Below are positions 1 to 8,523 of a stretch of 64,000 nt of DNA, piece by piece. The notes below the pieces were generated by a model. It was given only the letters and a program-made list of their open reading frames with translations, ran no database searches and was not told the DNA's origin. The translations under genes and the position numbers were made by a program. The stretch lies in NCBI GenBank assembly GCA_035688265.1, contig DASSNE010000009.1:1-64000 (forward strand). Direction: 5' to 3'. Origin of the DNA: DASSBR01 sp035688265 (GTDB lineage: Bacteria > Pseudomonadota > Gammaproteobacteria > Natronospirales > DASSBR01). Positions within the stretch are counted from its first letter, which is position 1. Each line of letters starts with the position of its first letter.

Positions 1-310
1 GGTAAACGGGCACGTCGGTCAGCGATACGGCCACATCCCACTGTTGATCGAGCATGTGATCGCGAGCGATATCGAGCACCTTCGGCTCATCGTCGCCGCT
101 GCCAATGAACGGATCGCTCACTACCGGTACTTTCCAGCAGATGCGATCGTCCACATGCTCTTTCAGCAAAGCGGGAAGCTCGGCGGCCAGCCTGGTCGCG
201 ATGGCCTCGGGCATGTCGGGCGCTGCGACCAAGCCCAAAGTGCGCGTTTCGGGAGCCGCTTCGGGGTTGTCTTGGGATGCGATGGCGTTCAGAGGTCCCT
301 CCTTGGACAT
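1..310 (-). CDS. hypothetical protein, C-terminus cut by window edge
   Basis: The frame opens at an ATG (complement of 308-310) and stays open for about 103 codons to the left edge, so only the N-terminal part is present. The visible protein begins MSKEGPLNAIASQDNP. It later contains ICWKVPVVSDPF and a WDVAVSLTDVPVY stretch. This combination resembles a group of hypothetical proteins in which a soluble N-terminal domain with a 'W-D-x-A-x-x-L-T-D-x-P' motif precedes a membrane C-terminus; that recollection is from memory and is not tested here. No function can be given. It lies downstream of the two dehydrogenase genes on the same strand, but a palindromic repeat separates them, so co-transcription is doubtful. 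Confidence 0.6.
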   Translation of the reverse strand, partial: MSKEGPLNAIASQDNPEAAPETRTLGLVAAPDMPEAIATRLAAELPALLKEHVDDRICWKVPVVSDPFIGSGDDEPKVLDIARDHMLDQQWDVAVSLTDVPVY

Positions 311-335
311 GCGATCAAGTTAACACAGTCTTACT

Positions 336-440
336 CCTTCTCCCCTTCAAGGGGAGAAGGTTGGGATGAGGGGTGGCGCCGCTTTGCGGCGCAATTCGAT
401 TGCCCCTCACCCTGACCCTCTCCCCCAATGGGGGAGAGGG
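336..440. repeat. composite palindromic intergenic repeat with three hairpins
   Basis: Three hairpins stand in a row. Bases 336-360 form a perfect 12-bp stem (CCTTCTCCCCTT / AAGGGGAGAAGG). The middle holds GCGCCGC-TTT-GCGGCGC. Bases 416-440 form a second perfect 12-bp stem (CCCTCTCCCCCA / TGGGGGAGAGGG). The outer hairpins are related to each other in inverted orientation: one is followed by TTGGGATGAGGGG and the other preceded by CCCCTCACCCTGA. The whole therefore behaves as one large imperfect palindrome. Such 'CCCTCACCCTAACCCTCTCCC' elements are common dispersed repeats in proteobacterial genomes. It sits between the stop of the Gfo/Idh gene and the start of the cut gene and may end transcription. 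Confidence 0.75.
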
Positions 441-457
441 AATCGAAATCCCGCCCA

Positions 458-1504
458 TTAATTGCCGTAAATCGCGTCGATCGTATCGGCGACGGCGACA
501 ACCTCCTCGATCGCCGGATCAAAACTCGCATCCCGCCGCAGTCGCCGTGCCCAATCAATAATCGCGCGGCCGCCCCAATCGCCTTCGTCCGCCGGCTCGC
601 ACAACACCTCGACCGCCGTGCCCCGGTAAAGCTCGGTGCGGAAATCGTAGAACGAGCCGTTGACGTTCTTCAGCGCCATACCTGCCTGCGTCCCGTAGAC
701 AGCAACCTGGATGTCGGCGTCGCGGCCGATCGGCAGCCGCCACGAGCAGGCGAGATCGACGCCGACGCCGCCGGCCAGATCCAGTCGCGCGGTCGCATAA
801 TCCTCGACCTCGTCCGTATCAGGCTGCAATTCGTGGCCACCCGCGAAGCAGCGACTGGTAACGGCCTCAACCGCCGGGAAATCCAGCAGCCAGCGCGCCA
901 GGTCGACCAGGTGGATGCCGAGGTCGGTAACGCAACCGCCGCCCGCCGACTCGCGGCGGTAAAACCATGGCTTGTCCGGTCCATAGGCATTGTGAAACAC
1001 GAGCGACAGCGCGTAGATGTCGCCCAGGTCGCCGTTGCGAATACGCTCGCGCATCTGCTGGATGCCGCGCACGTAGCGATACGAAAAATCGACCCCCAGC
1101 AGCCGGTTGTTCGCGGTGGCGCTGGCGATCACCTCCCGCGTTTCCGCGCCGGAGCGGGCGAGCGGCTTCTGACAGAACACGGCCATGCCGCGGTCGAGCG
1201 CCTGGATCGTCTGTGCCGCATGCAGCGCGCTCGGCGTCGCGATCACGATGCCATCCAGGTCCTGGCTGAGCAGCGCGTCTAAGTCCGCGCAGGCGGCCGC
1301 CTCCGGCGCGACGGCGCGTGCCTCGTCCAGGCACTCCGGTGCGCTGTCGGCGAGTGCGACAATTTCCGCGCCGCCGCTGTCGGCCAGCGCGCGCATGCGG
1401 TGCCGGCCGATCCAGCCGAGGCCGAGGAATCCAAGCCGCGGCACCGAAGTCTCCGGCGACCCGGACTCGCCGCTGGGTGCGGCGATGCCTACCTCGCCGT
1501 CCAT
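458..1504 (-). CDS. Gfo/Idh/MocA-family NAD(P)-dependent oxidoreductase
   Basis: The 348-aa protein has an N-terminal Rossmann fold with the nucleotide-binding motif GFLGLGWIG (residues 25-33), followed by the DGIVIATPSALHA region. The family's usual EKP motif appears as CQKPLA, so the Glu is replaced while the Lys is kept. The C-terminal half (YRYVRGIQQMRERI onward) matches the alpha/beta substrate domain. Members oxidise or reduce sugars, inositols or related hydroxy compounds with NAD(P); the substrate cannot be read here. The first 20 residues look like a linker, so translation could begin slightly later. Its ATG overlaps the stop of the zinc-dehydrogenase gene by one base (TAATG), so the two are translationally coupled and probably act in one pathway. 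Confidence 0.85.
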   Translation of the reverse strand: MDGEVGIAAPSGESGSPETSVPRLGFLGLGWIGRHRMRALADSGGAEIVALADSAPECLDEARAVAPEAAACADLDALLSQDLDGIVIATPSALHAAQTIQALDRGMAVFCQKPLARSGAETREVIASATANNRLLGVDFSYRYVRGIQQMRERIRNGDLGDIYALSLVFHNAYGPDKPWFYRRESAGGGCVTDLGIHLVDLARWLLDFPAVEAVTSRCFAGGHELQPDTDEVEDYATARLDLAGGVGVDLACSWRLPIGRDADIQVAVYGTQAGMALKNVNGSFYDFRTELYRGTAVEVLCEPADEGDWGGRAIIDWARRLRRDASFDPAIEEVVAVADTIDAIYGN

Positions 1505-2517
1505 TACTGCGCCTCCGTCAACACGACAGCCTTGGTAAAGCCGGCCGGCCGCGTCTGTGCGGCCTTGAGCGCCTCGCCCAGCGCCGCCAGCGGGAACTGG
1601 TGGGTGATGACCCGGCGTGCATCGAAGTCGCTGGCAGCGGCCGCCGCCGCGGCGGCACGCATGCCATCGACGGCCACGGCCGGATCGCGTTCGTGGGCAT
1701 TAATGACGTCGATGCCGCGCCAGTTCCACAACTGCATATTGACGTTGCGCGGCCCGTCCTGGTGAAAGCCCGCGATCACCAGCCGGCCGCCGAACCCGGT
1801 CAACTCGCCGCCCAGATCGAGTGGCCACTGCTTGCCGGTCGCCTCGATCACCCGGTCGCACCAGCGGCCGCGGGTCAGCCGCTCAACCGCCGCCATGATG
1901 GCGTAGTGGTCTTCCATCGGAATGGTCTCGGCGGCGCCCATCGCGCGCGCCTGCTCCAGCGAAAACGGCGAGCGTGAAATCGCGATGACGCGCGCGCCGG
2001 CATTCGTCGCAAGCCGCGTGACCAGAGAGCCCAGGAACCCGGCGCCGACGACCGCGACCGTCTGGCCCTCGCGAACATCGGCGCGTCGAAATATATTCAT
2101 CGCGCAGCCGAACGCTTCGCCCGGAAACGGCAGCCCGTCGAGCGCGTCGGGCAACGGCACGACCGCATCGGCGTCCGCCAGATCATATTCGGCATAGGCG
2201 TGGAAGCTGCGCGCGGCGACGCGGGTGCCGGGTTCGATCCCGTCGACGCCCTCGCCGCAGGCATCGACAATGCCCCAGCCTTCGTGCCCCAGGTCGCCGG
2301 GCGGCAGCGGATAGTTGAACCAGTCGCGGCCTTCGAAGGCCGGCAGATTCGACGCGCAAATGCCGCAGCCCTGCAGGCGCACGCGCACCTCGCCGGGGCC
2401 GGGAACCGGGCGCTCGATTTCAGTGAATTCAAATCGGCCCGGAGAGGCCAGGACAGCGGCGCGCATCAACGGCTCAGCGCCCGCGATTTCCTTGGGGTTT
2501 GCAGACATGGGGAGCAT
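1504..2517 (-). CDS. zinc-type medium-chain alcohol/polyol dehydrogenase
   Basis: This 337-aa MDR-superfamily protein carries the catalytic-zinc region GCGICASN (Cys at about residue 54) and GHEGWG (residues 78-82), then a Rossmann motif VVGAGFLG near 156-163. The four-cysteine structural-zinc lobe of classical alcohol dehydrogenases is absent, as in several threonine-dehydrogenase-like members. The reaction is presumably NAD(P)-dependent oxidation of a secondary hydroxyl; the substrate is unknown. ATG codons at residues 1, 4 and 18 are all possible starts, and MRAAVLASPG at residue 18 most resembles the family N-terminus. It is the first gene of a coupled pair with the Gfo/Idh oxidoreductase, a pairing often seen in sugar or polyol catabolism. 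Confidence 0.85.
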   Translation of the reverse strand: MLPMSANPKEIAGAEPLMRAAVLASPGRFEFTEIERPVPGPGEVRVRLQGCGICASNLPAFEGRDWFNYPLPPGDLGHEGWGIVDACGEGVDGIEPGTRVAARSFHAYAEYDLADADAVVPLPDALDGLPFPGEAFGCAMNIFRRADVREGQTVAVVGAGFLGSLVTRLATNAGARVIAISRSPFSLEQARAMGAAETIPMEDHYAIMAAVERLTRGRWCDRVIEATGKQWPLDLGGELTGFGGRLVIAGFHQDGPRNVNMQLWNWRGIDVINAHERDPAVAVDGMRAAAAAAAASDFDARRVITHQFPLAALGEALKAAQTRPAGFTKAVVLTEAQ

Positions 2518-2588
2518 CCTTGCTTGATTTTTAGGTACTTCCTGTCAGTCTAACATGAGCGCGAAGGCCATCAATCAAGGAGGATGCC

Positions 2589-2882
2589 ATGACCGGCGAA
2601 AGCCATACCACCACGGACCACGAGACGATCAAGCACTGGGTTGAAGCGCGCGACGGGCTGCCGGCGACGGTGCGCGATACCGAGTCGCGAGGCGAAAAGG
2701 CGGGCATACTGAGGATCGAGTTCCCGGATGCCGATGGCGACGATCAGAGGCTGGAGCAAATCGGCTGGGACGAGTTCTTCGACAAGTTCGAAGAATCGGA
2801 TCTGGCGTTTTTATATCAGGACGAAACCACCGGCGGCGACACCAGTCGGTTCTTCAAGTTCGTGTCACGCGAGAAACACTAA
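2589..2882 (+). CDS. small conserved acidic protein, unknown function
   Basis: The 97-aa soluble protein starts at an ATG behind a perfect AAGGAGG (2577-2583, spacing 5), which fixes the start. It has no signal peptide or membrane segment. Conserved-looking stretches are TDHETIKHWVEARDG, GILRIEFP and WDEFFDKFEESDLAFLYQ, ending SRFFKFVSR. I recall this pattern as a short protein found widely in Proteobacteria and Bacteroidetes and sometimes mislabelled '1,4-alpha-glucan branching enzyme'. It has no catalytic domain of that enzyme. It stands alone, divergent from the dehydrogenase pair. Confidence 0.75.
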   Translation: MTGESHTTTDHETIKHWVEARDGLPATVRDTESRGEKAGILRIEFPDADGDDQRLEQIGWDEFFDKFEESDLAFLYQDETTGGDTSRFFKFVSREKH

Positions 2883-2981
2883 CGAATCGTCGACTCGCGT
2901 TCCACAAAATGCCCTGCAAATGTTGCGGCATTGATGCGGGCCTTTGCCTGAACGGACTCGACGTGCCCGTTCAGAGGTATA

Positions 2982-3006
2982 TTGACAATGGAACGCTACT
3001 CATGAC
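2982..3006 (+). promoter_or_regulatory. possible promoter for the lipoprotein-Sel1 pair
   Basis: A perfect TTGACA stands at 2982-2987 in an AT-rich leader, followed by TAAAAT-like sequence near 3006. The spacer is 17 to 20 bp depending on which -10 is chosen, so the -10 is uncertain. Confidence 0.35.
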
Positions 3007-3045
3007 ATAAAATATCGGTTTTTTAAAACAGTTGGGGAAGGTCAA

Positions 3046-3804
3046 ATGCATAAGCTGGCTCTTGCTGTCCCGCTCCTCATAAGCATTTACGGATGCACAC
3101 CGTTACACGAAGTCAGGATGTCCGATCTGGCGGCGCCAAGTTCGCGATTTGTTGTGGATGAAACCAAACCGGATGACTATCCGGGGTTTATGCTTGGTGA
3201 GGGAAATATTTACAGTTGTCGATACGGCATTCATTTGGAATCGGCAGATGAATTTCATCCACCAAAAGCGCAAATGTTCGCCGAAATTCTGGCGCAGGCA
3301 TTGCCGGGCATCGTTCATCATCGGGTCGTGCTGAAGCGATTTGATGTCTATTTTAATAAGAGAACAAATACGCTAAAAACTGCTAATGGGGCGATTATAG
3401 GGGGCATTATTGGCGGCGTCGTTGGCGCGGCGATCATTAACTCCGGCGGAGACAACGACAACGTTTCAGTGTTCAAAAAAATCATTTTGATTCGCAATCC
3501 GCTGGACGTAAAACACAGTCCCGATGCCCATCAGGTCGGCTGCGACAACGCGCACGAAGGCGAATACTATGCTTCTGACATCGCGCCGGGCAACGATGTC
3601 GTAGTCACTTGGCTGACGTTCGAGGTTGACTCTGAGCCGTATCGCTTCGAGAGCTATTATCAGTTCAAGCCGCATAGCGAGAAAAATGCCGTTCAAAGGG
3701 CCATTCCCAATGCGATACGAATGACTATCGAGGGCGCGGCGTCCAAAATCAAACTGGGCGGCCCATCCGACGGCGTGACAGCGGTCACGGCGAAAAAAGG
3801 CTGA
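3046..3804 (+). CDS. putative lipoprotein with glycine-zipper segment
   Basis: The 252-aa protein starts with a lipoprotein-like signal: MHKLALAVPLLISIYGC, with the Cys at residue 17 as the likely lipidation site. A glycine-rich hydrophobic stretch, GAIIGGIIGGVVGAAII at about residues 113-129, is a glycine zipper of the kind that inserts into or packs on membranes. Two cysteines in the mature part (YSCRYG and VGCDNA) could form a disulfide. Codon use and base composition are visibly more AT-rich than in neighbouring genes, which hints at horizontal origin. I do not recognise the family. The Sel1 gene begins 8 bp after its stop, so they probably form an operon. Confidence 0.7.
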   Translation: MHKLALAVPLLISIYGCTPLHEVRMSDLAAPSSRFVVDETKPDDYPGFMLGEGNIYSCRYGIHLESADEFHPPKAQMFAEILAQALPGIVHHRVVLKRFDVYFNKRTNTLKTANGAIIGGIIGGVVGAAIINSGGDNDNVSVFKKIILIRNPLDVKHSPDAHQVGCDNAHEGEYYASDIAPGNDVVVTWLTFEVDSEPYRFESYYQFKPHSEKNAVQRAIPNAIRMTIEGAASKIKLGGPSDGVTAVTAKKG

Positions 3805-3812
3805 CGCAAAAC

Positions 3813-4661
3813 ATGGCGCCGGTATCGTCGGGAATAGGGTTTCCAGCTCTCCGGAGAAGCCTGTTTGTTTTTGCTTTGCTAGTTACAATTGCCGGCCTCG
3901 TGGCGCCTTGTATCACTTTGGCGAGTACACCTGATTATCACGATCTCGCCATCGAGGCTGCCAGTAATGCATCTGCACTCGAGGAACTAAAACTCGCCGC
4001 CAACAAAGGCGTTCCGGGCGCACAGGCCAATCTCGGATGGCTATTCGCAACAGGTCAAGGTGTCGCCTTGAACTATGACGAGTCAGCAGCATGGTTTAGA
4101 AAAGCTGCTGAGCAAGGGGATGTAAGAGGAGAGTACGGTTTGGGCCTGGCCTACGCGCGCGGCGACGGAGTTGCACAAAGCTACGCCAAGGCGGCGTACT
4201 GGTATCGGAAATCCGCCCAACAGGGTTTTTGGCCGGCAAAAAATAATCTCGGTATTCTGCTCGTTAAAGGCTTGGGAGTTGCCCGAAATTATGCTGAGGC
4301 TGCGCGCTTGTATCTCGAGCCTGCCAAGCAAGGCAATGCACTTGCCCAAGCGAGCCTCGCCTGGATTTATGAACACGGTGGCGAGCCGCTGCAAGATTAT
4401 CGCAAGGCAGCGCATTGGTACCGCATGGCTGCCAACCAGGGCAATGCAGACGCGCAGAACAATTTGGGGGTGATGTATGTCAAGGGCCGAGGTGTTTCGC
4501 AGGATAATGTAGAAGCAGCGAAATGGTTTATCCTGGCAAAGGCGGAAGGGCAAGAAAGCCTTGCAGTACTAAAGCGCAGGATGACCGCTCCTCAAATCGC
4601 GAAGGCAGAACATTTGGCTCGTGAGTGGCAGGACGCGCATCCGCAACCGAAGGGGAAATAA
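3813..4661 (+). CDS. secreted Sel1-repeat protein
   Basis: The 282-aa protein has a signal peptide (hydrophobic core SLFVFALLVTIAGLVA, residues 16-31). About five Sel1-like repeats follow from residue 56 to 255, for example 'A-A-N-K-G-V-P-G-A-Q-A-N-L-G-W-L-F-A-T-G-Q-G-V' and 'Y-A-K-A-A-Y-W-Y-R-K-S-A-Q-Q-G'. Sel1 repeats are TPR-like helix pairs that hold protein partners; no enzymatic residues are visible. It probably acts in the periplasm with the upstream lipoprotein, which shares its lower GC content and lies 8 bp away. The partner is unknown. Confidence 0.85.
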   Translation: MAPVSSGIGFPALRRSLFVFALLVTIAGLVAPCITLASTPDYHDLAIEAASNASALEELKLAANKGVPGAQANLGWLFATGQGVALNYDESAAWFRKAAEQGDVRGEYGLGLAYARGDGVAQSYAKAAYWYRKSAQQGFWPAKNNLGILLVKGLGVARNYAEAARLYLEPAKQGNALAQASLAWIYEHGGEPLQDYRKAAHWYRMAANQGNADAQNNLGVMYVKGRGVSQDNVEAAKWFILAKAEGQESLAVLKRRMTAPQIAKAEHLAREWQDAHPQPKGK

Positions 4662-4671
4662 CGGGATTTAG

Positions 4672-4694
4672 CGAGGCGGCCGCAATTCGCCTCG
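4672..4694. terminator. hairpin between convergent Sel1 and PP2C genes
   Basis: CGAGGCG (4672-4678) pairs with CGCCTCG (4688-4694) across a 9-base loop. There is no T-run, so this is at best a weak bidirectional stop between two facing genes. Confidence 0.35.
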
Positions 4695-4700
4695 TATGAG

Positions 4701-5438
4701 TCAGACGCCCCAGCGCAGCGCCGCGGCCGTGACGTTGTCGCTCGCCGGCTGCGTCTTGGCCTCGGCGCGGCGCGTCACCGCTTCGAGCGCGTTTTCGAGT
4801 TCCGGCTCGGCGCGCAGTTGCTTGATGATCTCGGCTTCGCCCAGCGCGCTCCACAGGCCATCGCTGCACAGCAGCATGATGTCGCCACTGCCCAGCTCAA
4901 CCGGCTGCGCAATCGTGAAACGTGGTTCGGACGGCTCGCCGCCAAGGCATTCTTCGACGTAGTTGCGCAACGGGTGGGTTTGCATGTCGTCGTCGGAAAT
5001 CTCGCCGGCCTGGTAGAGCGCCTCGACCGCGCTGTGATCGCGGGTGCGCGCCGCGACCGAGTCGCCGCGGAGCCAGTACACGCGGCTGTCGCCGACGTGC
5101 GCCCACTGCGCCACACCTTCGTCCACGAGGCAGATCGTGCAGGTCGTTCGCGGCCGCTTGGCGATCGGCTGTTTCGCACCCAGCTCGTACACAGCCCGAT
5201 GGGCGTCAATGAGCGCATCCGCCAGAAATTCCGCGGTGCTCTTGCCGCCGCGCAAGGCCTTGAAGCTGCGGCTGAGGGAGTCGACTGCCGTTTGCGCAGC
5301 TGCCGCGCCGTCTGAATGGCCGCCCATGCCGTCGGCCACGATCAGCAGGACACGGGTATCGCCGATCAGGATCGCGGCGCGGTCCTGATTTTCGCGCCGA
5401 TTGCCGAGCCGGGTCGCCTGCGCGGTCTCGATATTCAC
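4701..5438 (-). CDS. PP2C-family serine/threonine protein phosphatase
   Basis: This metal-dependent phosphatase removes phosphate from Ser/Thr of proteins. All PP2C signatures are present in order: RRENQDR near the N-terminus, VADGMGGH (metal-binding Asp/Gly), HVGDSRVYWLR, a SDGLWS motif and the terminal DNVTAAAL. I start it at the GTG at 5438-5436 (VNIETAQATRLGN), preceded by GGAGG, giving about 245 aa, the usual bacterial PP2C size. The frame is open upstream to 5663, but that extension is Arg-rich and unlike the family. It is divergent from yicC; in several proteobacteria a PP2C gene sits by yicC with a kinase partner. No kinase is present here. Confidence 0.85.
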   Translation of the reverse strand: MNIETAQATRLGNRRENQDRAAILIGDTRVLLIVADGMGGHSDGAAAAQTAVDSLSRSFKALRGGKSTAEFLADALIDAHRAVYELGAKQPIAKRPRTTCTICLVDEGVAQWAHVGDSRVYWLRGDSVAARTRDHSAVEALYQAGEISDDDMQTHPLRNYVEECLGGEPSEPRFTIAQPVELGSGDIMLLCSDGLWSALGEAEIIKQLRAEPELENALEAVTRRAEAKTQPASDNVTAAALRWGV

Positions 5439-5706
5439 CCGATCTCGTTCCTCCCGATGCCCCACGAAACGCCCGCCGCCGAGCGCCGGACGGCGCGTCA
5501 GCGCCACCCGCCGCAGATGCGAGCGCGGAACCGCTCGCGTGACCGTGGCCATCACGAGCTGGAATAGCTTACCATTCCGCCTCGACTCAGGAGCTGTCAG
5601 AGTCGAATACATGAGCGAAACCTTACATCGCCGGCAGCGGCAAAGAGGTGACGCAGGTTGCACTTTTGTGTCGTCGAACGGCGACAGTTAGGATAATTAC
5701 ACCCAA
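5439..5706. other. divergent intergenic region PP2C / yicC
   Basis: No convincing gene is seen in these 268 bases. A possible yicC promoter is TTGTGT-N17-TAGGAT just before the yicC ATG. No clear Shine-Dalgarno sequence precedes that ATG. Confidence 0.4.
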
Positions 5707-6573
5707 ATGATACAAAGTATGACAGGGTACGCCCGCGGCGAGAGCCGGGGCCCATGGGGCGCGCTGACGGTTGAATTGCGTTCGATCAACCACCGTTACC
5801 TGGAAACCGCTTTCCGGCTGCCCGAGCCGCTACGGGGCCTGGAGGCGGAGCTGCGCCGGCAGATCGGCGGGCGGATCAAGCGCGGCAAGGTGGACGTCGC
5901 CGTGCGGCTGGAAGCAACCGCCGCGGCCGCCGGCGCGCTGACGGTCGATCATGAACTCGCCGCGGCAGTGGCCGCCGCGGCCCAGGGCGTGGCGGCGCAG
6001 ATCGACAACGTCGCGCCGCTCGATCCGCTGGACCTGCTGCGCTGGCCGGGGGTCGTGCGCGAGCCCGCGGTGAATGTCGACGAACTCGCCGCAGCCGCCG
6101 CCGAGCTGCTGGCGGCAACGCTCGAGGACCTGGTCGCCAGCCGCCGCGCCGAGGGTGACCGCATCGACGCGATGCTGCGTGAGCGCGCCGGCGCGATCGG
6201 CGAGTACGTGGCTGCCGTGCGTGTCCGGCTCCCGGCGGTCCGCGAGCAGTTGCGCGCCCGGTTGCTGACGCGACTCGAAGAACTCAACCTCACGCCGGAC
6301 GACGACCGGCTCAGCCAGGAGCTGGTTTACACTGCACAAAGGATCGATGTGGCCGAAGAGCTGGACCGGCTGGACAGCCACATCGTCGAACTGGAAAAGG
6401 CGCTCACGCGCAGCGAGCCGGTGGGCCGACGGCTGGACTTCCTGATGCAGGAATTCAACCGCGAGGCGAACACGCTCGCCTCCAAGTCGCAGGACACCGA
6501 GACCACGCAGGCGGCGGTCGAAATCAAGGTGCTGATCGAGCAGATGCGGGAGCAAGTGCAGAATGTCGAGTGA
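5707..6573 (+). CDS. yicC: YicC-family endoribonuclease
   Basis: The 288-aa protein has the family's N-terminus MIQSMTGYARGE and the conserved ELRSINHRYLE segment. Its C-terminal domain ends in the typical region GRRLDFLMQEFNREANTL...SKS. E. coli YicC is an endoribonuclease linked to small-RNA turnover. The middle is Ala-rich, normal for this GC content. The length matches the family (about 287 aa). The 3' end overlaps gmk by 11 bases, so the two are translationally coupled, a widely conserved pairing. Confidence 0.95.
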   Translation: MIQSMTGYARGESRGPWGALTVELRSINHRYLETAFRLPEPLRGLEAELRRQIGGRIKRGKVDVAVRLEATAAAAGALTVDHELAAAVAAAAQGVAAQIDNVAPLDPLDLLRWPGVVREPAVNVDELAAAAAELLAATLEDLVASRRAEGDRIDAMLRERAGAIGEYVAAVRVRLPAVREQLRARLLTRLEELNLTPDDDRLSQELVYTAQRIDVAEELDRLDSHIVELEKALTRSEPVGRRLDFLMQEFNREANTLASKSQDTETTQAAVEIKVLIEQMREQVQNVE

Positions 6574-7192
6574 CGCCCGCCGGGCGAAGCTGTATCTGGT
6601 CGCCGCGCCGTCCGGCGCCGGCAAGACCAGCCTGGTGCGCCAGGTGGTCGCCGAAAACCCGCGGCTGATGGTCTCGGTCTCGTTCACCACGCGACCGCAG
6701 CGCCCGCGTGAGCAGGACGGCCGCGATTATCACTTTATTTCGGAAGCCGAATTCGCGCGCATGGTGGCCGAGGGCCGCTTCCTGGAATACGCGCGCGTGT
6801 TCGACTACCACTACGGCACCGGCCGCGAGCAGGTCGAGGCGAGCCTGGCGGCCGGCATTGACGTGCTGCTGGAAATCGACTGGCAGGGCGCGCGCCAGGT
6901 GCGCGCGGCCATGCCGGACGCCGTCACGATCTTTATCCTGCCGCCGTCGCGCGCCGAGCTGGAGCGCCGCCTGCGCGGCCGCCAGACGGATGCCGAAGAC
7001 GTGATCGCGCGCCGCCTGCGCGATGCCGAAGCCGACATGTCGCACTGGGACGAATTCGATTACGTGATCGTCAACGACAACTTCGACCACGCGCTCGGCC
7101 AGCTCAAGGCAGTCATCGGCGGCGACGGCCGCGCGGCCCATCCGGACCGGGCCGAACTCAAGCCGTTGATGCGTGAATTGCTGCATTCCTGA
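6563..7192 (+). CDS. gmk: guanylate kinase
   Basis: The 209-aa enzyme phosphorylates GMP to GDP with ATP, an essential step in guanine nucleotide synthesis. The P-loop APSGAGKT lies at residues 15-22. The GMP-binding region SVSFTTRPQRPRE, the motif GRDYHFIS and the EIDWQGARQVR segment follow. Length and motifs are complete. The start overlaps yicC. In many gammaproteobacteria rpoZ and spoT follow gmk; here a GGDEF gene follows instead, about 90 bp downstream. Confidence 0.97.
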   Translation: MSSDARRAKLYLVAAPSGAGKTSLVRQVVAENPRLMVSVSFTTRPQRPREQDGRDYHFISEAEFARMVAEGRFLEYARVFDYHYGTGREQVEASLAAGIDVLLEIDWQGARQVRAAMPDAVTIFILPPSRAELERRLRGRQTDAEDVIARRLRDAEADMSHWDEFDYVIVNDNFDHALGQLKAVIGGDGRAAHPDRAELKPLMRELLHS

Positions 7193-7284
7193 GCCCCGAA
7201 TCCGACTTGCAATTCCGGACAGGGCGGGGCAGTATTGCCGGCCATATGTAAAGCATTGGCGTTGAATCAGGGGCGGGGCCGCTA

Positions 7285-8493
7285 GTGCAATTGGATCAGA
7301 CTACCAGGCTTGTTGGAATAATCGGCCTCGTCAGCCAGGGCGCGGCCGGCCTGTTGCTGGCGCTTCTGTTCTTCCTGTTGCGACCCTACGCCATCGGCCG
7401 CCGCTACTTCCTCAAATGGGCCAACGCATGGGTCCTTGTCGCGGCCGCTGTCGCCGCGCTGGTCTGGGATCAGACCGCGACCTTGCCGGCCGCGAATTTC
7501 ATTTATGAATCAGGCAAGCTGACGGCTTTTGCGCTGCTGTTCTGCGGCACGCTGGAATATGCGCGCGGGATCGGTCATCGGCTGGTTCTGCCGTTGCTGG
7601 GGGCGGCGGTCCTGTGGGCAGCCATTGGCTTCCGGCTGAATCCGTCAATTACCGGCGTGATGGTGACGCAGGCGCCGGCCGTTATCCTTTTGAGTCTGGG
7701 CAGCGCACATTTGCTGCTGAGCGTCCGGGCGCCGCGACGCAACACCGGCGGCGTCATGAGCGCGTGCATCTTCATCCTGATCGCCATACTCTGGGGCCTC
7801 TACTGGATCGCCGTGGCGAATGGGGTACAAGGGCAGCCGCACGACCTCCCCAACTGGGCCTTGCGCTATGCAGCCTGGTCGGACCTGGTACTCGACGTGC
7901 TGTTGGCGTTCGGCATGGTGCTGGTGCTGCTCGATGACGTACGCAGCGAGACCGAAGCCGCGCATGCGGAGCTGAACGCCGCGCACGCACAGCTTCGGGA
8001 AGAGGCGCTGCGCGATTCGCTCACGCGCGTGCTCAACCGCCGCGCCTTCAACGACGGCGTCGGGCTTAACGGCAATGGCGGCGGAACGGTGCTGGTATGT
8101 GATCTCGACGACCTGAAGGAAGTTAATGACAACTACGGCCACAAAAGCGGTGACGGCTTGCTGAAATATTTCGTGGCGGTCGTGCAACCAAAGCTACGAA
8201 GCGGCGACAAACTGTATCGGTTCGGTGGAGACGAATTTCTGATGGTGCTGCCGGGAATGGGCGCCGACGATGCGCTGGCGCGGATCGAGAGCGTGCTCGC
8301 TGCCGCCCCGCCGCTCCGGCTGCCGGAGATCAGCGCTGAATTGGACCTTAACGTCAGCGTCGGCGCCGCCGCTTATGGCGAATCGACCAGCCTTCACGAC
8401 GCGGTTGTGGGGGCCGACAACGCGATGTATGCGCACAAGCGCCGGCGCAAGCTTGAGCTGGGCGCACACGAGTTGCCCGCAGCCGATTATTGA
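7285..8493 (+). CDS. membrane diguanylate cyclase (GGDEF)
   Basis: The 402-aa protein begins with a GTG at 7285. Residues 1-215 hold about seven hydrophobic segments, and a short coiled-coil linker (SETEAAHAELNAAHAQL) leads to a C-terminal GGDEF domain. The active-site loop RFGGDEFL is intact near residue 315. An RSGD inhibitory site lies exactly five residues before GGDEF, so the enzyme should make cyclic-di-GMP from GTP and be product-inhibited. The N-terminal sensor resembles the membrane part of many orphan cyclases; its signal is unknown. It is not obviously in an operon with gmk. Confidence 0.92.
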   Translation: MQLDQTTRLVGIIGLVSQGAAGLLLALLFFLLRPYAIGRRYFLKWANAWVLVAAAVAALVWDQTATLPAANFIYESGKLTAFALLFCGTLEYARGIGHRLVLPLLGAAVLWAAIGFRLNPSITGVMVTQAPAVILLSLGSAHLLLSVRAPRRNTGGVMSACIFILIAILWGLYWIAVANGVQGQPHDLPNWALRYAAWSDLVLDVLLAFGMVLVLLDDVRSETEAAHAELNAAHAQLREEALRDSLTRVLNRRAFNDGVGLNGNGGGTVLVCDLDDLKEVNDNYGHKSGDGLLKYFVAVVQPKLRSGDKLYRFGGDEFLMVLPGMGADDALARIESVLAAAPPLRLPEISAELDLNVSVGAAAYGESTSLHDAVVGADNAMYAHKRRRKLELGAHELPAADY

Positions 8494-8523
8494 CCCGCCG
8501 GCGCCGCCGCGCCGCAAAACGAA

